Positions 1-15,000 are shown, counted from the stretch's first letter. The stretch is 64,000 nucleotides of DNA from Baylisascaris procyonis (GCA_037389465.1 JAZARR010000283.1:28925-92924); one strand, 5' to 3'. Notes: generated from the sequence alone by a model not told the origin. A program made the numbers and translations.

Positions 1-75
1 GTTTGTGTCAACTAGATGCCTATAAGTGGCGAGTAGTTCACAAAACATGATGATATTGCGGTGAATTCAACGGTT
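1..75 (+). repeat. Reference satellite monomer (75 bp)
   Basis: This copy matches the consensus of the whole core and sets the offsets used in the other entries. Composition is 22 A, 23 T, 19 G, 11 C (40% G+C). Landmarks: CTAG at 12-15; TATAAG at 21-26; an AAAA tract at 42-45; ATGATGATATT at 47-57; GAATTC at 63-68; and the odd palindrome CAACGGTTG spanning offset 68 through offset 1 of the next copy. There are three CpGs, at 30-31, 59-60 and 71-72. A weak inverted repeat pairs offsets 35-41 with 61-67 (five Watson-Crick pairs TTCAC/GTGAA, one G-T, one A-T) around a 19-base loop. The choice of offset 1 is arbitrary because the array is circularly permutable. Confidence 0.97.
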
Positions 76-3000
76 GTTTGTGTCAACTAGATGCCTATAA
101 GTGGCGAGTAGTTCACAAAACATGATGATATTGCGGTGAATTCAACGGTTGTTTGTGTCAACTAGATGCCTATAAGTGGCGAGTAGTTCACAAAACATGA
201 TGATATTGCGGTGAATTCAACGGTTGTTTGTGTCAACTAGATGCCTATAAGTGGCGAGTAGTTCACAAAACATGATGATATTGCGGTGAATTCAACGGTT
301 GTTTGTGTCAACTAGATGCCTATAAGTGGCGAGTAGTTCACAAAACATGATGATATTGCGGTGAATTCAACGGTTGTTTGTGTCAACTAGATGCCTATAA
401 GTGGCGAGTAGTTCACAAAACATGATGATATTGCGGTGAATTCAACGGTTGTTTGTGTCAACTAGATGCCTATAAGTGGCGAGTAGTTCACAAAACATGA
501 TGATATTGCGGTGAATTCAACGGTTGTTTGTGTCAACTAGATGCCTATAAGTGGCGAGTAGTTCACAAAACATGATGATATTGCGGTGAATTCAACGGTT
601 GTTTGTGTCAACTAGATGCCTATAAGTGGCGAGTAGTTCACAAAACATGATGATATTGCGGTGAATTCAACGGTTGTTTGTGTCAACTAGATGCCTATAA
701 GTGGCGAGTAGTTCACAAAACATGATGATATTGCGGTGAATTCAACGGTTGTTTGTGTCAACTAGATGCCTATAAGTGGCGAGTAGTTCACAAAACATGA
801 TGATATTGCGGTGAATTCAACGGTTGTTTGTGTCAACTAGATGCCTATAAGTGGCGAGTAGTTCACAAAACATGATGATATTGCGGTGAATTCAACGGTT
901 GTTTGTGTCAACTAGATGCCTATAAGTGGCGAGTAGTTCACAAAACATGATGATATTGCGGTGAATTCAACGGTTGTTTGTGTCAACTAGATGCCTATAA
1001 GTGGCGAGTAGTTCACAAAACATGATGATATTGCGGTGAATTCAACGGTTGTTTGTGTCAACTAGATGCCTATAAGTGGCGAGTAGTTCACAAAACATGA
1101 TGATATTGCGGTGAATTCAACGGTTGTTTGTGTCAACTAGATGCCTATAAGTGGCGAGTAGTTCACAAAACATGATGATATTGCGGTGAATTCAACGGTT
1201 GTTTGTGTCAACTAGATGCCTATAAGTGGCGAGTAGTTCACAAAACATGATGATATTGCGGTGAATTCAACGGTTGTTTGTGTCAACTAGATGCCTATAA
1301 GTGGCGAGTAGTTCACAAAACATGATGATATTGCGGTGAATTCAACGGTTGTTTGTGTCAACTAGATGCCTATAAGTGGCGAGTAGTTCACAAAACATGA
1401 TGATATTGCGGTGAATTCAACGGTTGTTTGTGTCAACTAGATGCCTATAAGTGGCGAGTAGTTCACAAAACATGATGATATTGCGGTGAATTCAACGGTT
1501 GTTTGTGTCAACTAGATGCCTATAAGTGGCGAGTAGTTCACAAAACATGATGATATTGCGGTGAATTCAACGGTTGTTTGTGTCAACTAGATGCCTATAA
1601 GTGGCGAGTAGTTCACAAAACATGATGATATTGCGGTGAATTCAACGGTTGTTTGTGTCAACTAGATGCCTATAAGTGGCGAGTAGTTCACAAAACATGA
1701 TGATATTGCGGTGAATTCAACGGTTGTTTGTGTCAACTAGATGCCTATAAGTGGCGAGTAGTTCACAAAACATGATGATATTGCGGTGAATTCAACGGTT
1801 GTTTGTGTCAACTAGATGCCTATAAGTGGCGAGTAGTTCACAAAACATGATGATATTGCGGTGAATTCAACGGTTGTTTGTGTCAACTAGATGCCTATAA
1901 GTGGCGAGTAGTTCACAAAACATGATGATATTGCGGTGAATTCAACGGTTGTTTGTGTCAACTAGATGCCTATAAGTGGCGAGTAGTTCACAAAACATGA
2001 TGATATTGCGGTGAATTCAACGGTTGTTTGTGTCAACTAGATGCCTATAAGTGGCGAGTAGTTCACAAAACATGATGATATTGCGGTGAATTCAACGGTT
2101 GTTTGTGTCAACTAGATGCCTATAAGTGGCGAGTAGTTCACAAAACATGATGATATTGCGGTGAATTCAACGGTTGTTTGTGTCAACTAGATGCCTATAA
2201 GTGGCGAGTAGTTCACAAAACATGATGATATTGCGGTGAATTCAACGGTTGTTTGTGTCAACTAGATGCCTATAAGTGGCGAGTAGTTCACAAAACATGA
2301 TGATATTGCGGTGAATTCAACGGTTGTTTGTGTCAACTAGATGCCTATAAGTGGCGAGTAGTTCACAAAACATGATGATATTGCGGTGAATTCAACGGTT
2401 GTTTGTGTCAACTAGATGCCTATAAGTGGCGAGTAGTTCACAAAACATGATGATATTGCGGTGAATTCAACGGTTGTTTGTGTCAACTAGATGCCTATAA
2501 GTGGCGAGTAGTTCACAAAACATGATGATATTGCGGTGAATTCAACGGTTGTTTGTGTCAACTAGATGCCTATAAGTGGCGAGTAGTTCACAAAACATGA
2601 TGATATTGCGGTGAATTCAACGGTTGTTTGTGTCAACTAGATGCCTATAAGTGGCGAGTAGTTCACAAAACATGATGATATTGCGGTGAATTCAACGGTT
2701 GTTTGTGTCAACTAGATGCCTATAAGTGGCGAGTAGTTCACAAAACATGATGATATTGCGGTGAATTCAACGGTTGTTTGTGTCAACTAGATGCCTATAA
2801 GTGGCGAGTAGTTCACAAAACATGATGATATTGCGGTGAATTCAACGGTTGTTTGTGTCAACTAGATGCCTATAAGTGGCGAGTAGTTCACAAAACATGA
2901 TGATATTGCGGTGAATTCAACGGTTGTTTGTGTCAACTAGATGCCTATAAGTGGCGAGTAGTTCACAAAACATGATGATATTGCGGTGAATTCAACGGTT

Positions 3001-6000
3001 GTTTGTGTCAACTAGATGCCTATAAGTGGCGAGTAGTTCACAAAACATGATGATATTGCGGTGAATTCAACGGTTGTTTGTGTCAACTAGATGCCTATAA
3101 GTGGCGAGTAGTTCACAAAACATGATGATATTGCGGTGAATTCAACGGTTGTTTGTGTCAACTAGATGCCTATAAGTGGCGAGTAGTTCACAAAACATGA
3201 TGATATTGCGGTGAATTCAACGGTTGTTTGTGTCAACTAGATGCCTATAAGTGGCGAGTAGTTCACAAAACATGATGATATTGCGGTGAATTCAACGGTT
3301 GTTTGTGTCAACTAGATGCCTATAAGTGGCGAGTAGTTCACAAAACATGATGATATTGCGGTGAATTCAACGGTTGTTTGTGTCAACTAGATGCCTATAA
3401 GTGGCGAGTAGTTCACAAAACATGATGATATTGCGGTGAATTCAACGGTTGTTTGTGTCAACTAGATGCCTATAAGTGGCGAGTAGTTCACAAAACATGA
3501 TGATATTGCGGTGAATTCAACGGTTGTTTGTGTCAACTAGATGCCTATAAGTGGCGAGTAGTTCACAAAACATGATGATATTGCGGTGAATTCAACGGTT
3601 GTTTGTGTCAACTAGATGCCTATAAGTGGCGAGTAGTTCACAAAACATGATGATATTGCGGTGAATTCAACGGTTGTTTGTGTCAACTAGATGCCTATAA
3701 GTGGCGAGTAGTTCACAAAACATGATGATATTGCGGTGAATTCAACGGTTGTTTGTGTCAACTAGATGCCTATAAGTGGCGAGTAGTTCACAAAACATGA
3801 TGATATTGCGGTGAATTCAACGGTTGTTTGTGTCAACTAGATGCCTATAAGTGGCGAGTAGTTCACAAAACATGATGATATTGCGGTGAATTCAACGGTT
3901 GTTTGTGTCAACTAGATGCCTATAAGTGGCGAGTAGTTCACAAAACATGATGATATTGCGGTGAATTCAACGGTTGTTTGTGTCAACTAGATGCCTATAA
4001 GTGGCGAGTAGTTCACAAAACATGATGATATTGCGGTGAATTCAACGGTTGTTTGTGTCAACTAGATGCCTATAAGTGGCGAGTAGTTCACAAAACATGA
4101 TGATATTGCGGTGAATTCAACGGTTGTTTGTGTCAACTAGATGCCTATAAGTGGCGAGTAGTTCACAAAACATGATGATATTGCGGTGAATTCAACGGTT
4201 GTTTGTGTCAACTAGATGCCTATAAGTGGCGAGTAGTTCACAAAACATGATGATATTGCGGTGAATTCAACGGTTGTTTGTGTCAACTAGATGCCTATAA
4301 GTGGCGAGTAGTTCACAAAACATGATGATATTGCGGTGAATTCAACGGTTGTTTGTGTCAACTAGATGCCTATAAGTGGCGAGTAGTTCACAAAACATGA
4401 TGATATTGCGGTGAATTCAACGGTTGTTTGTGTCAACTAGATGCCTATAAGTGGCGAGTAGTTCACAAAACATGATGATATTGCGGTGAATTCAACGGTT
4501 GTTTGTGTCAACTAGATGCCTATAAGTGGCGAGTAGTTCACAAAACATGATGATATTGCGGTGAATTCAACGGTTGTTTGTGTCAACTAGATGCCTATAA
4601 GTGGCGAGTAGTTCACAAAACATGATGATATTGCGGTGAATTCAACGGTTGTTTGTGTCAACTAGATGCCTATAAGTGGCGAGTAGTTCACAAAACATGA
4701 TGATATTGCGGTGAATTCAACGGTTGTTTGTGTCAACTAGATGCCTATAAGTGGCGAGTAGTTCACAAAACATGATGATATTGCGGTGAATTCAACGGTT
4801 GTTTGTGTCAACTAGATGCCTATAAGTGGCGAGTAGTTCACAAAACATGATGATATTGCGGTGAATTCAACGGTTGTTTGTGTCAACTAGATGCCTATAA
4901 GTGGCGAGTAGTTCACAAAACATGATGATATTGCGGTGAATTCAACGGTTGTTTGTGTCAACTAGATGCCTATAAGTGGCGAGTAGTTCACAAAACATGA
5001 TGATATTGCGGTGAATTCAACGGTTGTTTGTGTCAACTAGATGCCTATAAGTGGCGAGTAGTTCACAAAACATGATGATATTGCGGTGAATTCAACGGTT
5101 GTTTGTGTCAACTAGATGCCTATAAGTGGCGAGTAGTTCACAAAACATGATGATATTGCGGTGAATTCAACGGTTGTTTGTGTCAACTAGATGCCTATAA
5201 GTGGCGAGTAGTTCACAAAACATGATGATATTGCGGTGAATTCAACGGTTGTTTGTGTCAACTAGATGCCTATAAGTGGCGAGTAGTTCACAAAACATGA
5301 TGATATTGCGGTGAATTCAACGGTTGTTTGTGTCAACTAGATGCCTATAAGTGGCGAGTAGTTCACAAAACATGATGATATTGCGGTGAATTCAACGGTT
5401 GTTTGTGTCAACTAGATGCCTATAAGTGGCGAGTAGTTCACAAAACATGATGATATTGCGGTGAATTCAACGGTTGTTTGTGTCAACTAGATGCCTATAA
5501 GTGGCGAGTAGTTCACAAAACATGATGATATTGCGGTGAATTCAACGGTTGTTTGTGTCAACTAGATGCCTATAAGTGGCGAGTAGTTCACAAAACATGA
5601 TGATATTGCGGTGAATTCAACGGTTGTTTGTGTCAACTAGATGCCTATAAGTGGCGAGTAGTTCACAAAACATGATGATATTGCGGTGAATTCAACGGTT
5701 GTTTGTGTCAACTAGATGCCTATAAGTGGCGAGTAGTTCACAAAACATGATGATATTGCGGTGAATTCAACGGTTGTTTGTGTCAACTAGATGCCTATAA
5801 GTGGCGAGTAGTTCACAAAACATGATGATATTGCGGTGAATTCAACGGTTGTTTGTGTCAACTAGATGCCTATAAGTGGCGAGTAGTTCACAAAACATGA
5901 TGATATTGCGGTGAATTCAACGGTTGTTTGTGTCAACTAGATGCCTATAAGTGGCGAGTAGTTCACAAAACATGATGATATTGCGGTGAATTCAACGGTT

Positions 6001-9000
6001 GTTTGTGTCAACTAGATGCCTATAAGTGGCGAGTAGTTCACAAAACATGATGATATTGCGGTGAATTCAACGGTTGTTTGTGTCAACTAGATGCCTATAA
6101 GTGGCGAGTAGTTCACAAAACATGATGATATTGCGGTGAATTCAACGGTTGTTTGTGTCAACTAGATGCCTATAAGTGGCGAGTAGTTCACAAAACATGA
6201 TGATATTGCGGTGAATTCAACGGTTGTTTGTGTCAACTAGATGCCTATAAGTGGCGAGTAGTTCACAAAACATGATGATATTGCGGTGAATTCAACGGTT
6301 GTTTGTGTCAACTAGATGCCTATAAGTGGCGAGTAGTTCACAAAACATGATGATATTGCGGTGAATTCAACGGTTGTTTGTGTCAACTAGATGCCTATAA
6401 GTGGCGAGTAGTTCACAAAACATGATGATATTGCGGTGAATTCAACGGTTGTTTGTGTCAACTAGATGCCTATAAGTGGCGAGTAGTTCACAAAACATGA
6501 TGATATTGCGGTGAATTCAACGGTTGTTTGTGTCAACTAGATGCCTATAAGTGGCGAGTAGTTCACAAAACATGATGATATTGCGGTGAATTCAACGGTT
6601 GTTTGTGTCAACTAGATGCCTATAAGTGGCGAGTAGTTCACAAAACATGATGATATTGCGGTGAATTCAACGGTTGTTTGTGTCAACTAGATGCCTATAA
6701 GTGGCGAGTAGTTCACAAAACATGATGATATTGCGGTGAATTCAACGGTTGTTTGTGTCAACTAGATGCCTATAAGTGGCGAGTAGTTCACAAAACATGA
6801 TGATATTGCGGTGAATTCAACGGTTGTTTGTGTCAACTAGATGCCTATAAGTGGCGAGTAGTTCACAAAACATGATGATATTGCGGTGAATTCAACGGTT
6901 GTTTGTGTCAACTAGATGCCTATAAGTGGCGAGTAGTTCACAAAACATGATGATATTGCGGTGAATTCAACGGTTGTTTGTGTCAACTAGATGCCTATAA
7001 GTGGCGAGTAGTTCACAAAACATGATGATATTGCGGTGAATTCAACGGTTGTTTGTGTCAACTAGATGCCTATAAGTGGCGAGTAGTTCACAAAACATGA
7101 TGATATTGCGGTGAATTCAACGGTTGTTTGTGTCAACTAGATGCCTATAAGTGGCGAGTAGTTCACAAAACATGATGATATTGCGGTGAATTCAACGGTT
7201 GTTTGTGTCAACTAGATGCCTATAAGTGGCGAGTAGTTCACAAAACATGATGATATTGCGGTGAATTCAACGGTTGTTTGTGTCAACTAGATGCCTATAA
7301 GTGGCGAGTAGTTCACAAAACATGATGATATTGCGGTGAATTCAACGGTTGTTTGTGTCAACTAGATGCCTATAAGTGGCGAGTAGTTCACAAAACATGA
7401 TGATATTGCGGTGAATTCAACGGTTGTTTGTGTCAACTAGATGCCTATAAGTGGCGAGTAGTTCACAAAACATGATGATATTGCGGTGAATTCAACGGTT
7501 GTTTGTGTCAACTAGATGCCTATAAGTGGCGAGTAGTTCACAAAACATGATGATATTGCGGTGAATTCAACGGTTGTTTGTGTCAACTAGATGCCTATAA
7601 GTGGCGAGTAGTTCACAAAACATGATGATATTGCGGTGAATTCAACGGTTGTTTGTGTCAACTAGATGCCTATAAGTGGCGAGTAGTTCACAAAACATGA
7701 TGATATTGCGGTGAATTCAACGGTTGTTTGTGTCAACTAGATGCCTATAAGTGGCGAGTAGTTCACAAAACATGATGATATTGCGGTGAATTCAACGGTT
7801 GTTTGTGTCAACTAGATGCCTATAAGTGGCGAGTAGTTCACAAAACATGATGATATTGCGGTGAATTCAACGGTTGTTTGTGTCAACTAGATGCCTATAA
7901 GTGGCGAGTAGTTCACAAAACATGATGATATTGCGGTGAATTCAACGGTTGTTTGTGTCAACTAGATGCCTATAAGTGGCGAGTAGTTCACAAAACATGA
8001 TGATATTGCGGTGAATTCAACGGTTGTTTGTGTCAACTAGATGCCTATAAGTGGCGAGTAGTTCACAAAACATGATGATATTGCGGTGAATTCAACGGTT
8101 GTTTGTGTCAACTAGATGCCTATAAGTGGCGAGTAGTTCACAAAACATGATGATATTGCGGTGAATTCAACGGTTGTTTGTGTCAACTAGATGCCTATAA
8201 GTGGCGAGTAGTTCACAAAACATGATGATATTGCGGTGAATTCAACGGTTGTTTGTGTCAACTAGATGCCTATAAGTGGCGAGTAGTTCACAAAACATGA
8301 TGATATTGCGGTGAATTCAACGGTTGTTTGTGTCAACTAGATGCCTATAAGTGGCGAGTAGTTCACAAAACATGATGATATTGCGGTGAATTCAACGGTT
8401 GTTTGTGTCAACTAGATGCCTATAAGTGGCGAGTAGTTCACAAAACATGATGATATTGCGGTGAATTCAACGGTTGTTTGTGTCAACTAGATGCCTATAA
8501 GTGGCGAGTAGTTCACAAAACATGATGATATTGCGGTGAATTCAACGGTTGTTTGTGTCAACTAGATGCCTATAAGTGGCGAGTAGTTCACAAAACATGA
8601 TGATATTGCGGTGAATTCAACGGTTGTTTGTGTCAACTAGATGCCTATAAGTGGCGAGTAGTTCACAAAACATGATGATATTGCGGTGAATTCAACGGTT
8701 GTTTGTGTCAACTAGATGCCTATAAGTGGCGAGTAGTTCACAAAACATGATGATATTGCGGTGAATTCAACGGTTGTTTGTGTCAACTAGATGCCTATAA
8801 GTGGCGAGTAGTTCACAAAACATGATGATATTGCGGTGAATTCAACGGTTGTTTGTGTCAACTAGATGCCTATAAGTGGCGAGTAGTTCACAAAACATGA
8901 TGATATTGCGGTGAATTCAACGGTTGTTTGTGTCAACTAGATGCCTATAAGTGGCGAGTAGTTCACAAAACATGATGATATTGCGGTGAATTCAACGGTT

Positions 9001-12000
9001 GTTTGTGTCAACTAGATGCCTATAAGTGGCGAGTAGTTCACAAAACATGATGATATTGCGGTGAATTCAACGGTTGTTTGTGTCAACTAGATGCCTATAA
9101 GTGGCGAGTAGTTCACAAAACATGATGATATTGCGGTGAATTCAACGGTTGTTTGTGTCAACTAGATGCCTATAAGTGGCGAGTAGTTCACAAAACATGA
9201 TGATATTGCGGTGAATTCAACGGTTGTTTGTGTCAACTAGATGCCTATAAGTGGCGAGTAGTTCACAAAACATGATGATATTGCGGTGAATTCAACGGTT
9301 GTTTGTGTCAACTAGATGCCTATAAGTGGCGAGTAGTTCACAAAACATGATGATATTGCGGTGAATTCAACGGTTGTTTGTGTCAACTAGATGCCTATAA
9401 GTGGCGAGTAGTTCACAAAACATGATGATATTGCGGTGAATTCAACGGTTGTTTGTGTCAACTAGATGCCTATAAGTGGCGAGTAGTTCACAAAACATGA
9501 TGATATTGCGGTGAATTCAACGGTTGTTTGTGTCAACTAGATGCCTATAAGTGGCGAGTAGTTCACAAAACATGATGATATTGCGGTGAATTCAACGGTT
9601 GTTTGTGTCAACTAGATGCCTATAAGTGGCGAGTAGTTCACAAAACATGATGATATTGCGGTGAATTCAACGGTTGTTTGTGTCAACTAGATGCCTATAA
9701 GTGGCGAGTAGTTCACAAAACATGATGATATTGCGGTGAATTCAACGGTTGTTTGTGTCAACTAGATGCCTATAAGTGGCGAGTAGTTCACAAAACATGA
9801 TGATATTGCGGTGAATTCAACGGTTGTTTGTGTCAACTAGATGCCTATAAGTGGCGAGTAGTTCACAAAACATGATGATATTGCGGTGAATTCAACGGTT
9901 GTTTGTGTCAACTAGATGCCTATAAGTGGCGAGTAGTTCACAAAACATGATGATATTGCGGTGAATTCAACGGTTGTTTGTGTCAACTAGATGCCTATAA
10001 GTGGCGAGTAGTTCACAAAACATGATGATATTGCGGTGAATTCAACGGTTGTTTGTGTCAACTAGATGCCTATAAGTGGCGAGTAGTTCACAAAACATGA
10101 TGATATTGCGGTGAATTCAACGGTTGTTTGTGTCAACTAGATGCCTATAAGTGGCGAGTAGTTCACAAAACATGATGATATTGCGGTGAATTCAACGGTT
10201 GTTTGTGTCAACTAGATGCCTATAAGTGGCGAGTAGTTCACAAAACATGATGATATTGCGGTGAATTCAACGGTTGTTTGTGTCAACTAGATGCCTATAA
10301 GTGGCGAGTAGTTCACAAAACATGATGATATTGCGGTGAATTCAACGGTTGTTTGTGTCAACTAGATGCCTATAAGTGGCGAGTAGTTCACAAAACATGA
10401 TGATATTGCGGTGAATTCAACGGTTGTTTGTGTCAACTAGATGCCTATAAGTGGCGAGTAGTTCACAAAACATGATGATATTGCGGTGAATTCAACGGTT
10501 GTTTGTGTCAACTAGATGCCTATAAGTGGCGAGTAGTTCACAAAACATGATGATATTGCGGTGAATTCAACGGTTGTTTGTGTCAACTAGATGCCTATAA
10601 GTGGCGAGTAGTTCACAAAACATGATGATATTGCGGTGAATTCAACGGTTGTTTGTGTCAACTAGATGCCTATAAGTGGCGAGTAGTTCACAAAACATGA
10701 TGATATTGCGGTGAATTCAACGGTTGTTTGTGTCAACTAGATGCCTATAAGTGGCGAGTAGTTCACAAAACATGATGATATTGCGGTGAATTCAACGGTT
10801 GTTTGTGTCAACTAGATGCCTATAAGTGGCGAGTAGTTCACAAAACATGATGATATTGCGGTGAATTCAACGGTTGTTTGTGTCAACTAGATGCCTATAA
10901 GTGGCGAGTAGTTCACAAAACATGATGATATTGCGGTGAATTCAACGGTTGTTTGTGTCAACTAGATGCCTATAAGTGGCGAGTAGTTCACAAAACATGA
11001 TGATATTGCGGTGAATTCAACGGTTGTTTGTGTCAACTAGATGCCTATAAGTGGCGAGTAGTTCACAAAACATGATGATATTGCGGTGAATTCAACGGTT
11101 GTTTGTGTCAACTAGATGCCTATAAGTGGCGAGTAGTTCACAAAACATGATGATATTGCGGTGAATTCAACGGTTGTTTGTGTCAACTAGATGCCTATAA
11201 GTGGCGAGTAGTTCACAAAACATGATGATATTGCGGTGAATTCAACGGTTGTTTGTGTCAACTAGATGCCTATAAGTGGCGAGTAGTTCACAAAACATGA
11301 TGATATTGCGGTGAATTCAACGGTTGTTTGTGTCAACTAGATGCCTATAAGTGGCGAGTAGTTCACAAAACATGATGATATTGCGGTGAATTCAACGGTT
11401 GTTTGTGTCAACTAGATGCCTATAAGTGGCGAGTAGTTCACAAAACATGATGATATTGCGGTGAATTCAACGGTTGTTTGTGTCAACTAGATGCCTATAA
11501 GTGGCGAGTAGTTCACAAAACATGATGATATTGCGGTGAATTCAACGGTTGTTTGTGTCAACTAGATGCCTATAAGTGGCGAGTAGTTCACAAAACATGA
11601 TGATATTGCGGTGAATTCAACGGTTGTTTGTGTCAACTAGATGCCTATAAGTGGCGAGTAGTTCACAAAACATGATGATATTGCGGTGAATTCAACGGTT
11701 GTTTGTGTCAACTAGATGCCTATAAGTGGCGAGTAGTTCACAAAACATGATGATATTGCGGTGAATTCAACGGTTGTTTGTGTCAACTAGATGCCTATAA
11801 GTGGCGAGTAGTTCACAAAACATGATGATATTGCGGTGAATTCAACGGTTGTTTGTGTCAACTAGATGCCTATAAGTGGCGAGTAGTTCACAAAACATGA
11901 TGATATTGCGGTGAATTCAACGGTTGTTTGTGTCAACTAGATGCCTATAAGTGGCGAGTAGTTCACAAAACATGATGATATTGCGGTGAATTCAACGGTT

Positions 12001-15000
12001 GTTTGTGTCAACTAGATGCCTATAAGTGGCGAGTAGTTCACAAAACATGATGATATTGCGGTGAATTCAACGGTTGTTTGTGTCAACTAGATGCCTATAA
12101 GTGGCGAGTAGTTCACAAAACATGATGATATTGCGGTGAATTCAACGGTTGTTTGTGTCAACTAGATGCCTATAAGTGGCGAGTAGTTCACAAAACATGA
12201 TGATATTGCGGTGAATTCAACGGTTGTTTGTGTCAACTAGATGCCTATAAGTGGCGAGTAGTTCACAAAACATGATGATATTGCGGTGAATTCAACGGTT
12301 GTTTGTGTCAACTAGATGCCTATAAGTGGCGAGTAGTTCACAAAACATGATGATATTGCGGTGAATTCAACGGTTGTTTGTGTCAACTAGATGCCTATAA
12401 GTGGCGAGTAGTTCACAAAACATGATGATATTGCGGTGAATTCAACGGTTGTTTGTGTCAACTAGATGCCTATAAGTGGCGAGTAGTTCACAAAACATGA
12501 TGATATTGCGGTGAATTCAACGGTTGTTTGTGTCAACTAGATGCCTATAAGTGGCGAGTAGTTCACAAAACATGATGATATTGCGGTGAATTCAACGGTT
12601 GTTTGTGTCAACTAGATGCCTATAAGTGGCGAGTAGTTCACAAAACATGATGATATTGCGGTGAATTCAACGGTTGTTTGTGTCAACTAGATGCCTATAA
12701 GTGGCGAGTAGTTCACAAAACATGATGATATTGCGGTGAATTCAACGGTTGTTTGTGTCAACTAGATGCCTATAAGTGGCGAGTAGTTCACAAAACATGA
12801 TGATATTGCGGTGAATTCAACGGTTGTTTGTGTCAACTAGATGCCTATAAGTGGCGAGTAGTTCACAAAACATGATGATATTGCGGTGAATTCAACGGTT
12901 GTTTGTGTCAACTAGATGCCTATAAGTGGCGAGTAGTTCACAAAACATGATGATATTGCGGTGAATTCAACGGTTGTTTGTGTCAACTAGATGCCTATAA
13001 GTGGCGAGTAGTTCACAAAACATGATGATATTGCGGTGAATTCAACGGTTGTTTGTGTCAACTAGATGCCTATAAGTGGCGAGTAGTTCACAAAACATGA
13101 TGATATTGCGGTGAATTCAACGGTTGTTTGTGTCAACTAGATGCCTATAAGTGGCGAGTAGTTCACAAAACATGATGATATTGCGGTGAATTCAACGGTT
13201 GTTTGTGTCAACTAGATGCCTATAAGTGGCGAGTAGTTCACAAAACATGATGATATTGCGGTGAATTCAACGGTTGTTTGTGTCAACTAGATGCCTATAA
13301 GTGGCGAGTAGTTCACAAAACATGATGATATTGCGGTGAATTCAACGGTTGTTTGTGTCAACTAGATGCCTATAAGTGGCGAGTAGTTCACAAAACATGA
13401 TGATATTGCGGTGAATTCAACGGTTGTTTGTGTCAACTAGATGCCTATAAGTGGCGAGTAGTTCACAAAACATGATGATATTGCGGTGAATTCAACGGTT
13501 GTTTGTGTCAACTAGATGCCTATAAGTGGCGAGTAGTTCACAAAACATGATGATATTGCGGTGAATTCAACGGTTGTTTGTGTCAACTAGATGCCTATAA
13601 GTGGCGAGTAGTTCACAAAACATGATGATATTGCGGTGAATTCAACGGTTGTTTGTGTCAACTAGATGCCTATAAGTGGCGAGTAGTTCACAAAACATGA
13701 TGATATTGCGGTGAATTCAACGGTTGTTTGTGTCAACTAGATGCCTATAAGTGGCGAGTAGTTCACAAAACATGATGATATTGCGGTGAATTCAACGGTT
13801 GTTTGTGTCAACTAGATGCCTATAAGTGGCGAGTAGTTCACAAAACATGATGATATTGCGGTGAATTCAACGGTTGTTTGTGTCAACTAGATGCCTATAA
13901 GTGGCGAGTAGTTCACAAAACATGATGATATTGCGGTGAATTCAACGGTTGTTTGTGTCAACTAGATGCCTATAAGTGGCGAGTAGTTCACAAAACATGA
14001 TGATATTGCGGTGAATTCAACGGTTGTTTGTGTCAACTAGATGCCTATAAGTGGCGAGTAGTTCACAAAACATGATGATATTGCGGTGAATTCAACGGTT
14101 GTTTGTGTCAACTAGATGCCTATAAGTGGCGAGTAGTTCACAAAACATGATGATATTGCGGTGAATTCAACGGTTGTTTGTGTCAACTAGATGCCTATAA
14201 GTGGCGAGTAGTTCACAAAACATGATGATATTGCGGTGAATTCAACGGTTGTTTGTGTCAACTAGATGCCTATAAGTGGCGAGTAGTTCACAAAACATGA
14301 TGATATTGCGGTGAATTCAACGGTTGTTTGTGTCAACTAGATGCCTATAAGTGGCGAGTAGTTCACAAAACATGATGATATTGCGGTGAATTCAACGGTT
14401 GTTTGTGTCAACTAGATGCCTATAAGTGGCGAGTAGTTCACAAAACATGATGATATTGCGGTGAATTCAACGGTTGTTTGTGTCAACTAGATGCCTATAA
14501 GTGGCGAGTAGTTCACAAAACATGATGATATTGCGGTGAATTCAACGGTTGTTTGTGTCAACTAGATGCCTATAAGTGGCGAGTAGTTCACAAAACATGA
14601 TGATATTGCGGTGAATTCAACGGTTGTTTGTGTCAACTAGATGCCTATAAGTGGCGAGTAGTTCACAAAACATGATGATATTGCGGTGAATTCAACGGTT
14701 GTTTGTGTCAACTAGATGCCTATAAGTGGCGAGTAGTTCACAAAACATGATGATATTGCGGTGAATTCAACGGTTGTTTGTGTCAACTAGATGCCTATAA
14801 GTGGCGAGTAGTTCACAAAACATGATGATATTGCGGTGAATTCAACGGTTGTTTGTGTCAACTAGATGCCTATAAGTGGCGAGTAGTTCACAAAACATGA
14901 TGATATTGCGGTGAATTCAACGGTTGTTTGTGTCAACTAGATGCCTATAAGTGGCGAGTAGTTCACAAAACATGATGATATTGCGGTGAATTCAACGGTT

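Noticed and set aside
27..46. tRNA-derived SINE origin, from weak box A and box B resemblance
   Set aside because: The box A-like TGGCGAGTAGT and box B-like GTTCACAAAAC have mismatches at key positions and lie directly next to each other, whereas the boxes in tRNA genes are tens of bases apart.
1..75. Bacterial-type promoter: TTGTTT, 16 bases, TATAAG
   Set aside because: The match spans a monomer junction and would imply over 800 tandem promoters with no gene downstream. It is an incidental match in a non-coding satellite.
1..75. Stable hairpin from the 35-41/61-67 inverted repeat
   Set aside because: Only five consecutive Watson-Crick pairs plus one G-T and one A-T around a 19-base loop. 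This is expected by chance in a 75-bp unit, and T66C and similar edge variants break it without compensating changes.
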